From assembly GCA_019009955.1 (NCBI GenBank), contig CM032228.1, positions 257,655,001 to 257,719,000 on the forward strand: 64,000 nucleotides of DNA. Reading direction: 5' to 3'. The notes beneath the pieces are model-generated. The model saw nothing but the letters and a program-made list of their open reading frames with translations. It made no database searches and was not told the origin of the DNA. This document shows, piece after piece, positions 45,962 through 56,100 of the stretch. The stretch is from Riptortus pedestris. Lineage: Eukaryota > Arthropoda > Insecta > Hemiptera > Alydidae. The first letter of the stretch is position 1, and each line of letters starts with the position of its first letter. The position numbers were made by a program, and so were the translations under genes.

Positions 45962-46818
45962 CTAGCAGACCCGACGGACGTTCGCCTCCATGATATTTCA
46001 AGCGGTTAGGATATTAAATTTAATGCTAATTTTAATAACACAAGGGGCTCAGGTTAGCCATGCGAGTTAAAGCGTTGACCTTTATCTCACATGGCAAACC
46101 TAGAGTGGCGAGTTCGATTCTCGCCTGGGTAAAGGAAATTATTTAGTGACGAAATTCATTAAATAACGTCCTAAAATCCCACCCTGGCTAGAAAAGGGTG
46201 GTAACCTGTAGATAACCCGTCCCAATTAGCCTGAGTTGCAAAAGGTGGACGTTAATAAATAATAATAATAATAATAATAACACAAAAAAACAACTTTTGT
46301 TATGTACACGTTTCCCTAAAAACAAAAAGAAATATCGCGAATTTTTTACTCAGGCCTCTCTTATAACCCCCCCCCCCCTTCGAACCTAAACAATTTAATA
46401 TACCTTATAATCGTGGATGCATTAATGCTAATTTACATATAGTTTTGTTAAGTTCGGTTCAATTGTTAGTGCCCAATAAAATTGTTGGCTCCCACTTTAA
46501 TTTTTTAGCGTATATTTTGTTTATACTTGGCATGCGACAAAAGTGAATATAACAAACGTTACTCTAAATAACAAAATAAACAACTTTTATCCTGTGCATA
46601 TTTGCCGAAAAACCAATAGGAAACGAAATATCCTTATTTTTTAATTTTAGGCCTCCCTTAAAAGACCCACTCTTGCTCCATCTGCCGGGCTGATTCGTGA
46701 CTAAACCATCCTGGGTGTCACCCAAACGTATACATTAAAATTCATTCAAATCGGTCCTGCCGTTTAGGAGGTGTTCCGTGACATACACACCTACAGTAGA
46801 ATTATATATATATATATA
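45962..46818 (-). mobile_element. Helitron with a SINE inserted
   Basis: The 3' terminus CTAG is at 45965-45962 (complement) within (TA)n. The interior matches the other family at GTTATGTACACGTTTCCC and ATAGGAAACGAAATATCC. The 5' side resembles the 5517-6416 Helitron (GGTGTTCCGTGACATAC) and ends in (TA)n at about 46800-46818. Its ends therefore combine features of both Helitron families. The element is split by the SINE at 46044-46274. Confidence 0.65.
46033..46285 (+). mobile_element. tRNA-derived SINE with target-site duplication
   Basis: The duplication TAATAACACAA lies at 46033-46043 and 46275-46285. The SINE has an A-box-like GGGGCTCAGGTTAGCC head, AACCTAGAGTGGC, a consensus B box GAGTTCGATTC (46109-46119), a body with GTAACCTGTAGATAACCC and an (AAT)n tail. 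It is the best preserved copy here and transposed after the host Helitron. Confidence 0.88.
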
Positions 46819-46837
46819 CACATAAAGATATTTGTCT

Positions 46838-47235
46838 TACTGCTCTAGCGAGCACAATTTTCTTTGACCCTTACCAAACTCCATATTTAAACGTTTTGTG
46901 TATCAGATCGAGTGCGTTAATTGCTGAAATCGGACGAATTGGAAGGGGGGGGGATTTGGAAATATCTCCATTATTATGAGGCGGGTAGAAGAAGCGTATA
47001 GAACCAATCTTATTGCAATTTAATGTTCTATAATTGTTGTTATAATTGCAGCATCTTGATTAGTAACCGAGGAATTTGTATTTTTGTTATTTTTCAGCCT
47101 TCAGCAAACCCCCGCTCCTACTCTTGTCATATTAGCAATTAGATATTAAGTACTTTATTTGAAGTCTAAATACCAAATATTGTTCTCGTTGAACGATTAC
47201 GTCTGAGATTAATGCAAATAGGTGACGCACGTGGG
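46838..47235 (+). mobile_element. Helentron-like element, distal half
   Basis: CTCTAGCGAGCACAATTTTC, TTAAACGTTTTGTGTATC, the G run, GCAAACCCCCGCTCCTACTC and GTTGAACGATTACG are in family order. It begins right after the Helitron and (TA)n, so that Helitron sits in its microsatellite. Confidence 0.68.
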
Positions 47236-47317
47236 AAAGATGGGGAAAATAATTGAAATCACTTTTGCTTATTTATCTTTCATTTTATTTTATGTCTATT
47301 GAATGCCAGTTTAGGAG

Positions 47318-47320
<3 letters not shown>

Positions 47321-47378
<58 letters not shown>
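47321..47378. repeat. (TA)n microsatellite
   Basis: About 29 TA units. Confidence 0.95.
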
Positions 47379-47380
<2 letters not shown>

Positions 47381-47657
47381 CTATGTACAAGACCTTCAAA
47401 TGAAGACTGAAATGGCGGAGAGTAAATATAAATGAGCAGATTACATCAGTTGGTGCTAATGCTAATTCATTACAGAACAATCATGTTGCAGACATTACCT
47501 CACTTGCTCTCTTTGGAAATATTTGATAAATGTTTTATGTAAAACTTTTATCTCAATTTTCTTGTTAGCAATACATTGTTTGTTCTTAATTACGTGCATT
47601 CTTATTTACTGGGGTTTTTTTAAAGGGAGATAATAGCTGTTCAGCTGACCTATAAAA

Positions 47658-47795
47658 TGTCCGACAGGCAGAGGCTGCGGAAATCAAGCAGAATTACCAC
47701 AAGCTTGTAAAACATACTGGTGACCTCACCTCAGCCCATAGTCCCTATTTCTATATAAACAAAAGACGATGAATACAAGGCGGGGTGATACTGGA
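47658..47795 (-). mobile_element. Helentron-like 3' end fragment
   Basis: GACAGGCAGAGGCTGCGG and AAGCAGAATTACCAC are a diverged 3' terminus, followed by the subterminal block and abutting a plus-strand copy. Confidence 0.5.
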
Positions 47796-47804
47796 GTCAA
47801 ATCT

Positions 47805-48330
47805 GCTTTAATAATGATCAAGTTCGTTAACGGCTGATCGGGGGGGGGGGTTGGAAGGAGGGGGGGTTTGGAAGGAGGAGGGGGTTTGGAAGGAGGGGGG
47901 GTTTGGAAGGAGGGGGGGTTTGGAAGGAGGGGGGGTTTGGAAGGAGGAGGGGGTTTGGAAGGAGGGGGGGTTTGGAAGGAGGGGGGTTTGGAAGGAGGGG
48001 GGGGTTTGGAAGGAGGGGGGGTTTGGAAGGAGGGGGGGTTTGGAAGGAGGAGGGGGTTTGGAAGGAGGGGGGGTTTGGAAGGAGGGGGGTTGGAAGGAGG
48101 GGGGGGATTCCGAAAATGCAAAATATCTCCGTTAATATAAGTGGGACGGAAAAGATTATGTATAACAGGAATGTTATCACAAATTCAAAGACCTATAAAG
48201 TTTTTCACTACGGTGATTATTGATCAAGATATTTGGATATTATTAATGCGCACCCCCTCGAATACCGTCATTGGCCTAAACAACAAATGCTGCTCATTCT
48301 ACCTATTTCTCACAAAGATGGGCTAAAAAT
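47805..48330 (+). mobile_element. Helentron-like element with expanded G-rich core
   Basis: ATCAAGTTCGTTAACGGCTG precedes and ATCTCCGTTAATATAAGTGG follows the minisatellite at 47849-48107, exactly the blocks that flank the short G-rich segment in other copies (for example 26730-26790). The distal core follows with GATTATTGATCAAGATATTTG. Confidence 0.65.
47849..48107. repeat. ~17-bp G-rich minisatellite, 15 units
   Basis: GGTTTGGAAGGAGGGGG repeats with G-run length variation and AGGAGG variants. The plus strand has multiple G runs capable of G-quadruplex formation. The Pro/Ser-rich and Gly/Arg-rich frames are artefacts. Confidence 0.93.
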
Positions 48331-48499
48331 CAATGAAAAGAATATTAAATTATGAAAATGTTTAATTTAGACTGCAAAAAAGGTTAAATTCAACTTTTTT
48401 ATAGGTTTTTCGTATATATTATTATTTAAAAAATCATTGTTTTCATCAATTGTTAGCACATATTTGTGAGATAGTGGTGTAGTGAGCTCCGTTCGTTCG

Positions 48500-48775
48500 C
48501 CCCCCCCCTCACCTCATCCGCGGTTTTTGATAATTTGAGGGTGTGTGCTATAACCTGCCTATTGTATCTACTATCGACATGTCGATGGCTGGGTGTCAAG
48601 AAGATAATGGGATTGGAGAAGAGAGAGATAGTAGTTGAGGTAGTAATCTCACCAAACCTTTTGAAGACATTAGAGAATGGCATATATATGAGTTGTGAAA
48701 GAGCAGACAGCATTGCATCAGCTGTGCCATCCGTTGCATCGATTATCCCCGTCAACAAATCCAGAAGGCCTTATG
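48500..48775 (-). CDS. Candidate unrecognised exon
   Basis: Minus frame from about 48771 reads LLTGIIDATDGTADAMLSAL and continues about 85 codons to SKTADE. There GATGAG|GTGAGG (about 48515-48505) resembles a splice donor. The composition is more gene-like than the surroundings, with few low-complexity residues. The opposite strand is also open (48535-48813), an obvious warning. I recognise no domain and see no acceptor of quality. Confidence 0.25.
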
Positions 48776-49099
48776 GAATGAGGTCGGTCCAACTCCTTGG
48801 CCAGTTATATTAAATACCAATTAGCAGTCAGGCAAAAACAGGCTTAATTAAAACAGCTCGGCCCCTCATTCATCTTAAATACACTCCAATATTCCACACA
48901 ATACAAACTAATAGCATCTTGGGGATAAACTTATCACTGGTTTTTTTACTTTTATTTCTCCTAGATAAATGGCCTAGAATAATTCCAAGAATAGTGCCAA
49001 GTGATTCTTATTAAAGCTTAGAAAATACCACTAAAACTCATTTCACCCGAATTGGAACCCATAAAAAGTAATTCCTTTATTTTGTACAAGGAAGTTAAA

Positions 49100-49769
49100 A
49101 AGTGCGTCACTCATGGGCTGCGCAAATTAAGCAGATTTTCCACGTGAAGGTTTACAATAGGTAAATATAAATGCAGGTAACACTACTGCGAATGTTAAGT
49201 GAATAAATACAAACGGTAATGAGAAATCATTCAGTCAATTTACAATAAAAGTTAATAATCACTACAACGGAAAGCGGCTGAATTGTAAACAGGCCAGCCA
49301 ACCTCGTAGCACTAAATAGATAGATAGTCCGAAAAGACAAACAATTAATGAAATATATCTGAATATAGCATATTAATTTTATTGAAAATAATTTACTAAA
49401 GCTAATGATGTAGTTTGTAATGAATCAAAACCTGTTTTATCTCAATCACTCAAATCTTAGTAATCCAAGAACTAAAGAAGGGGTGATGGGATCCACAGAA
49501 CGTATTTGCATATATCTTACAGAGTAAAAGTTCAATGAAAACAATATTTGGTATTTAACCTTGTAATGAAGTGTTTAGTGATATAACAGCTTATTGTTAA
49601 TATAACATGAGTGTAAGTGGGGGTGTGCTGGAAAATGCAAATATCTCGGTTAATATTCAAGATACTGATGAAATGTATATAACAATATTTATAGTAGATT
49701 TAATTTGCAATAAGATTGCTTCTATACGAAATCGCGTCATGAGTAATACCTCAATAGCAGATTAGCCCG
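49100..49769 (-). mobile_element. Helentron-like element, long subfamily, near complete
   Basis: The 3' motif GCGTCACTCATGGGCTGCG and AAGCAGATTTTCCACGTG is followed by the full long extension, then core TCTCGGTTAATATTCAAG, and finally CGTCATGAGTAATACCTC and TAGCAGATTAGCCC at the 5' side. It shows that the extension lies between the 3' inverted repeat and the common core. Confidence 0.68.
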
Positions 49770-51552
49770 TGAGTCAGCAGAATTAGCGAAATTAGACGGT
49801 TTTTGGGTTTTATGCATTATATTATATTATATAGCCAGGATTAAACCTGAAATGAATTAGCATATCTTCGCACACGCAAATCATAAAGAACTCACAAGAC
49901 TTCAACTTTAAGTTGAATTTGTACTAGAATTATTCAAATGAAAAAAAAAAAAATGTACTCTACCATCACGATCTATAATATTTATACATATACAAAAAAA
50001 GGTTTTATTTATTTATATTATATTAATGTCTAGGATCAAACGTTATGCCGAAATAAAACATGACTACCTTGAGATGTACTTATTCTGATTACTCTCTACT
50101 CCCCGCGAATTTCGAGATAATCAAGTTGCGGAAACTTGTATACTGAATAGAAAGATGGGAGTCGTTAGCGGCCGGAATCTCTCCAGGAGGATATTACGGG
50201 GCAGATCCAAAAATGTTATACTTTAGTTGCAAAGTTAGTTGTACATTTTTGGCTTGTTTTAATACGAGAAGTGGTTGAGGGTCAATACATTTCATGTCAC
50301 CCAGAAAATATTAATTTAGTTGCATCATTATTTTAAAAAAAAAATTATAATTTTTGTTTTATACAATACCCCTACATGTTGGAAGTTGAAAAACATCATT
50401 TTAAAAATTTAGCTGTCAGTATTTTTTGAATAGCGACCACATTTGTTGGGTGAATTGCTACATCCAAGCGTTTACGCCAGCTCCTATAACTCCTTAACTA
50501 TTTGCCCCATCACTGACAAAACAAAATTATTCCGAGAATAAAGGGCTACATTTTATGTTTCATGCACTTTTTACCCAAATTTAGGTTTTAGGAGGAGAAA
50601 TTAGTCACTGTTTTCATGTTTCTAATATTTTTTTTTCAGTTTTCAAGGGTGATGTTTCTTGGGAAGCATTAGAATATACATGACAAAGTATTTTGTCCAA
50701 ATAGTTAAGAAGTGTGTCTACTTGTGCACCAAAATTCATGCCTCTGACTTCACCCTATTTCTTGAAAAAAAAAATGTGAAATTTATCATTTTTAGGGGTT
50801 AATACCTCTGATGGGACCTAAATATAAAAATCTGAAGTTTAGGCCAGGGGCAGGTATGAAAGTAACATGTACAAAAAATTTTGTAGTTTTGACAAAAATA
50901 AGCTCTCTATAAGGCGTAGATAAACTGTAATTCCAGTTATAATTGTATGCATTTACGACAAAAGATAAGCTAAAAGATAGTTTAAACATTAAAAATGAAG
51001 ATATTCAAATATTATCAAAAAATTTATGATTTTGCGAAAATTGGGCAGTTGTAAGATATAATCTCATGAGGCCAGATATTTAGCATTAAGGCATTAAAGT
51101 GTGATAATGCCCAGCTCCTGCAGTCAGTTTTATTAGTGATATCTGTGGAGTATGCTGGATACTAGAGGAACCAATTGATAAGGATCAATAAAAAGGCCTT
51201 GTCCTCTTTCGGAATCAACGCTCCATCTTCAGTGCCTGCTGATTAGAGCAGTGTAGTCTGGACCACGACCGGCGGGCGACTCCCCTCCGGGTTAGTAACT
51301 ATCTAAACATTTAGTGAAAAGGAAACAGCAACCTAGAGTTGTTTCAATACACGACCCTTATTTCTTTTTGTGGCTTGAAATGGCTTCATCTTCAAGGAGA
51401 TAGGAGTGTTTTTGATCGGGGTTTCTTCTAAATAAGTAGATATTGAGCCTCCTTCGCTTCAAACATTAGCCAAGTGTGACGTGCCAATGTCAAAATAAAA
51501 ATAATGTTTTATACATCATTAAACATGTTTAATCTTTTATAATTATTTAGAT
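49770..51552. other. Unassigned AT-rich stretch
   Basis: No family signature found. A 65-codon minus frame (50792-50989) is unrecognised. 51100-51350 is GC-richer with GACCGGCGGGCGACTCCCC, of unknown origin. Confidence 0.35.
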
Positions 51553-52020
51553 AAGTCCGTCCACTCAGGGACTGCGATAACTCAGCAGATTTTCCACCTG
51601 TGCCACGTATTTCCATTTATCTCAAAAAATTCAATGAGAACAATATTTGGTATTTTAGCACCAAATAAAGAGCTCCATGATACAACGGCTTATCGTTAAT
51701 ATAACATGAGTAGGAGTGGATGTTTACTCAATGCCTAAATATTATAAATATATCTGTTAATATTAAATATAGAGAAAACATCTAAATAACAACATATGTA
51801 GAACATTAAATTTGCAATAAGATTGGTTCTATACGCTTATTCGATTCGACGTATAATAACGGAGATATTTCGAATTTGTGAAATTCCCCCTCTAAACCCT
51901 CTCCCCCGCTAGTCCTGTTTCAGCCATTAACGATCTTAATCTTTATTTTTACATAAGGCTTTCAAATCGCGGTTTGGTAACGATCAAAAAAAAATTACAG
52001 CCGCTAGAGCTTTAACAGGC

Positions 52021-52023
<3 letters not shown>

Positions 52024-52068
<45 letters not shown>

Positions 52069-52071
52069 TAC
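52024..52071. repeat. (TA)n microsatellite
   Basis: About 22 TA units plus an interrupted tail, at the internal microsatellite site of the enclosing element. Confidence 0.95.
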
Positions 52072-52217
52072 AGTTTTGAACGGCTCTCATTATTATCATC
52101 TCGGCTAGGATTGATGGACATTAGAGGAAATTTGTCGAAAATGGCGTCATGAGTCCAACCTCAATAAGCTAAATGGCTTGTAGGGAAATAAACCTTCCTT
52201 CCTTTGGGGTTTTTTCG

Positions 52218-52267
<50 letters not shown>
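52218..52267. repeat. (TA)n microsatellite
   Basis: About 25 TA units. Confidence 0.95.
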
Positions 52268-52270
<3 letters not shown>

Positions 52271-52383
52271 TTTCGTCCATCTTCTGGGGAGGGTCGATGG
52301 AAATTTGTAGAGATTTTTTGAAATTCGTGAATGAGTTCTACCTGAGAAGTAGCTGATTTCCCTTATTGGAAGTATGCTAAAAA

Positions 52384-52988
52384 GTATTGTAGAGTGCCTT
52401 CTGGCAGACATCAGAATACATTGTGTTATCCAAATATTCTCCTAGTGTATATTGTGATGAACGGAAGGGCATTCATCAATTTGGAAGGCAGTGATGATGC
52501 AATGCTTGCTTCCAATCTACTCATTATTACCTCCAACAGGGCAACCATTTTAATATTCCCTTATCACCAGTCAGTCCCTTATCATATCACCTCACACAAT
52601 AGGAAATTCCTCCAACTTTATGTATTCAGCATCTGATTATGCATTTCATCAGATTAGCCAATATGCATTTTTCCTCTATTCTGAGCTGGTTAAGGCCTAA
52701 TTTCAGCAATTGACAACCTGTATTTTTATTCGATACCACTACTGATTTCCAGTTCATTCCCATAACCAGGAGGTGGCGGTGAGGTCCCTTCAAAACTACG
52801 AGTATATTTATAAGTGTAACGCTTGTCTGTACACTGATGTATTCACTGGAAAACACTTTATGTTAGAAACTGCACGAATTTGAAATACAATAATTCCGAT
52901 GGATTGATGAAATGTAAATATGTACTTTGGAAGGAAATGGTTTGCAGGATACGTAATATGTATTATTTCCAATATCGCCTAAGGCACC
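52384..52988. other. Unassigned stretch
   Basis: Frames of 80 (+) and 76 (-) codons are unrecognised, and no repeat ends are seen. Confidence 0.35.
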
Positions 52989-52989
52989 C

Positions 52990-53086
52990 TTAAATCAGTG
53001 GTTGAGCGTCCGACTTTAAGTAACCTAAGTGTTGCATCATCGAGCGTGGTCAGTATTGAATGGGTGACCGCATAGTTAGTTCACCT
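52990..53086 (+). mobile_element. 5S rRNA-derived repeat head (SINE3-like or pseudogene)
   Basis: CGTCCGACTTTAAGTAAC, ATCGAGCGTGGTCAGTATTG and ATGGGTGACCGCATAG correspond to the middle and 3' parts of eukaryotic 5S rRNA, including its internal Pol III box C. Several substitutions and a small insertion near 53021-53036 make it non-functional as rRNA. It is followed by GTCTAGTGAGTAAAT, the leader shared with 31441, so it may be the head of a 5S-derived SINE whose body became the next satellite. Confidence 0.7.
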
Positions 53087-53156
53087 GTTCACTACCAGAA
53101 TACGCTAGTAGAATGACGGGAGTCTAGTGAGTAAATCAGCCTGACAGCCCCTAGGT

Positions 53157-56100
53157 ATGAAGAAGGCTACTGGAGACAGCTCCAGTCTACTGGAGACAGC
53201 TCCTTCCAACTCCTCCTTGGATAACGGGGGTTGTACGTCAGGTGATATGACCACTGCCCGCCCCCGGGTATATAGAGGCCCGCCAGTCTACTGGAGACAG
53301 CTCATTCCAGCTCCTCCTTGGATAACGGGGGTTGTAGGTCAGGTGACATGTACCCACCTGCCCGGCCCCGGGTATATAAGAAGGACCGGACAGTCTACTG
53401 GAGGACAGCTCAGTTTTCTACCAACTCCTCCTTGGATAACTGGGGTTGTAAGGTCAGGTGATATGACCAATGCCCCCCACGGCCTATATAGATGGCCCCG
53501 CCAGTCTACTGGAGGAACTGCTCATTCCAGCTCATTCCTGGATTAACTGGGGAGGTTGTAGGTCAGGTGGATATTATGAACCAATGCCCGCCACCGGGTA
53601 TATATAGACAGGCCCGCCAGTTTCTACCGGAGAAAGCTCATTCCCAGCTCATCCTTGGATAACGGGGGTTGTAGGTCAGATGATATGAACCACTGCCCGC
53701 ACCCGGGTATATAGAGGCCCCCGCCAGTCTACTGGAGACAGCTCATTCCAGGCTCCTCCTTGGATTATCGGGGGTTGTAGGTCAAGGTTGATATGACCAC
53801 TGCCCCCACCCCGGCTATATTAGAGGCCCGGCCACAGTCCTACTGGAGACAGCTCATTCCAGCTTCATTCCTTGGATAAACGGGGGTTTGGTAGGGTCAG
53901 GTTGATAATGAACCAACTTGCCCGCCCCGGGTATATAGAGGCCCGCCAGTCTACCGGAGGGACAGCTCTTTTTCCCAGCTCCTCCTTGGATAACGGGGGT
54001 TGTAGGTAAGGGTGATAATGACCACTGCCCGGCCCCCCAGGGTTATATAGTGAGGCCCGCCAGTCTTCTGGAGACAGCTCATTCCATCTCATCCTTGGAT
54101 ATCGGGGGTTGTTAGGTCAGGTGATATAGACCACTGCCCGCCCCCCGGGTATTATAGAGGCCCGCCAGGTCTTATCTGGATGACAGATCATTCCAGCTCC
54201 ACCTTGGATAACTGGGGGGTTGTTAGGTCAGGTGATAATGACCTCTGCCCGCCCCCCCCCCCGGCTATATAGAGGCCCGCACCAGTCTATGGAGACAGCC
54301 CCCTTTTTTTATTTTCCCCCATTCCATCTCATCCTTGGATATCGGGGGTTGTAGGTAAGGTGATATGACCACTGCCCGCCCCCGGGTATATAAGAGGCCC
54401 GCCAGTCTACTGGAGACAGGCTCATTCAGCTCCAACCTTGGAATAACGGGGAGTTGTAGGTCAGGTGATATGGCCACTGCCCGCCCCCCCCCCCCACGGC
54501 TATATAGAGGGCCCGCCAGTCTACTGGAGACAGTCTCATTCCAGCTCCTCCTTGGATTTCGGGGGTTGTAGGTTCAGGTGATATGACCCACTGCCCGGCC
54601 CGGGTATATAGAGGCCCGCCAGTCTACCGGAGGACAGCTCTTTCCCATCTCATCCTTGGATATCGGGGGCTGTCTAGTTCAGGTGATATTGACCTCTGCC
54701 CTGGCCCCAGGGGTATATAGAGGCCCGCCAGTCTACCGGAGGACAGCTCATTCCAGCTCCACCTTGGATATCGGGGGTTGTAGGTGGGTAGATATGACCA
54801 CTGCCCGGCCCCGGGTATATTAGAGGGGCCCGCCAGGTCCTACATGGAGACAGCTCATCTCCAGCTCCAACCTTGGTTAACGGGTGGTTTGTAGGTCAGG
54901 TGATGGGACCACTGCACCCCCCCCCGGGTAATTATAGAGGCCTCGCCAGTCCCTACTGGAGAACAGCTCATTCCAGCTCTCCTCCTTGGATATCGGGAGA
55001 GGGTTGTAGGTCAGGTGAATAATGACCTTCTGCCCGGCCCCGCGGTATATACGAGGCCCGCCAGTCTACCGGAGACAGCTCAATTCCAGGTCATCCTTGG
55101 ATAACGGGGGTTGTAGGTCAGGTGATATTGACCTCTGCCCGGCCACGGGGTATATAGAGGCCCGCCAGTCTACTGGAGACAGGCTCATTCCAGCTTCCTC
55201 CGTGGATTATCGGGGGTTGTAGGTCAGGTTGATGATATGACCACTGCCCACCCCCCTGCTATATTGGAGGCCCGCCAAGTCCTACTGGAGGACAGATCAT
55301 TCCAGCTTCATCCTTTGGTATAACGGGGGTTGTAAGGTTAGGTGATATGACCCACTGCCCCGCCCCCGTGGTATATAGAAGGCCCGCCAGTCTACTGGAA
55401 GACAGCTCATATCCAGTCTCCTCCTTGGGATAATCGGGGGTTGTAAGGGTCAGGTATACTATGACCACTGCCGCGCACCCCCCCCGGCTATATAGAGGCC
55501 CGCCAGTCTTACTGGAGACAGCTCATTCCAGCTCAATCCTTGGATTAAACGCGTGGGTTGTAGGTCAGGTGATTATGGACCACTGCCCCCCCCCGGCCTA
55601 TTAGAGGCCCGCCAGTTTCTACTGAGACAGCTCATTTCCAGCTCATCCTTGGATAACGGGGGTTGGTAGGTCCAGGTGATATGACCACTGCCCGCCCACG
55701 GGTATATAGTGGCCCGCCCAGTTCCTACTGAGAGACAGCTCATTCCAGCTCATCCTTGGATAACGGGGGTTGTAGGTCAGGTGATATGACCAACTGCCAC
55801 CCCTTCCGGCCTATCATAGGATGCCCGCCAGTCTTACTGGAGACATTGTGACCCCACGTACGGAGGAGTGGCTACAATGTGGAAGGCACCTAGCCGCAAG
55901 GTCCTTAATCCTTCCACACCAATGTTCCAAAACTACCTTCGTGGTCACTGTCGAAGGACTCGCTACGATGGTCAAGAAGCGAGTTCCTATGGATGGGACG
56001 GTCCCCTACTATCCAGCTCCCACACGAGAGAAGAACTCCCGTACAATGTAATAACCAGTTTTTCATGGCCTGTACGTCCTCCGTGCTTTGAACACACGAC

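Larger units (their letters stand above)
51553..52383 (-). mobile_element. Complete Helentron-like element, two microsatellites
   Basis: 3' end AAGTCCGTCCACTCAGGGAC at the left; degraded palindrome GATTTCCCTTATTGGAAG and TGCTAAAA at the right. It contains (TA)n at the usual site (52024-52071). A second (TA)n (52218-52267) is flanked by a duplicated GTCGATGG-type block, suggesting a partial duplication or a tandem second copy of the 5' part. Confidence 0.7.

Noticed and set aside
51100..51350. U2 snRNA-like sequence
   Set aside because: Only short words resembled U2; the branch-point recognition and Sm regions were absent.
52990..53086. Functional 5S rRNA gene
   Set aside because: The 5' third is missing or diverged, and an insertion disrupts the internal promoter spacing.
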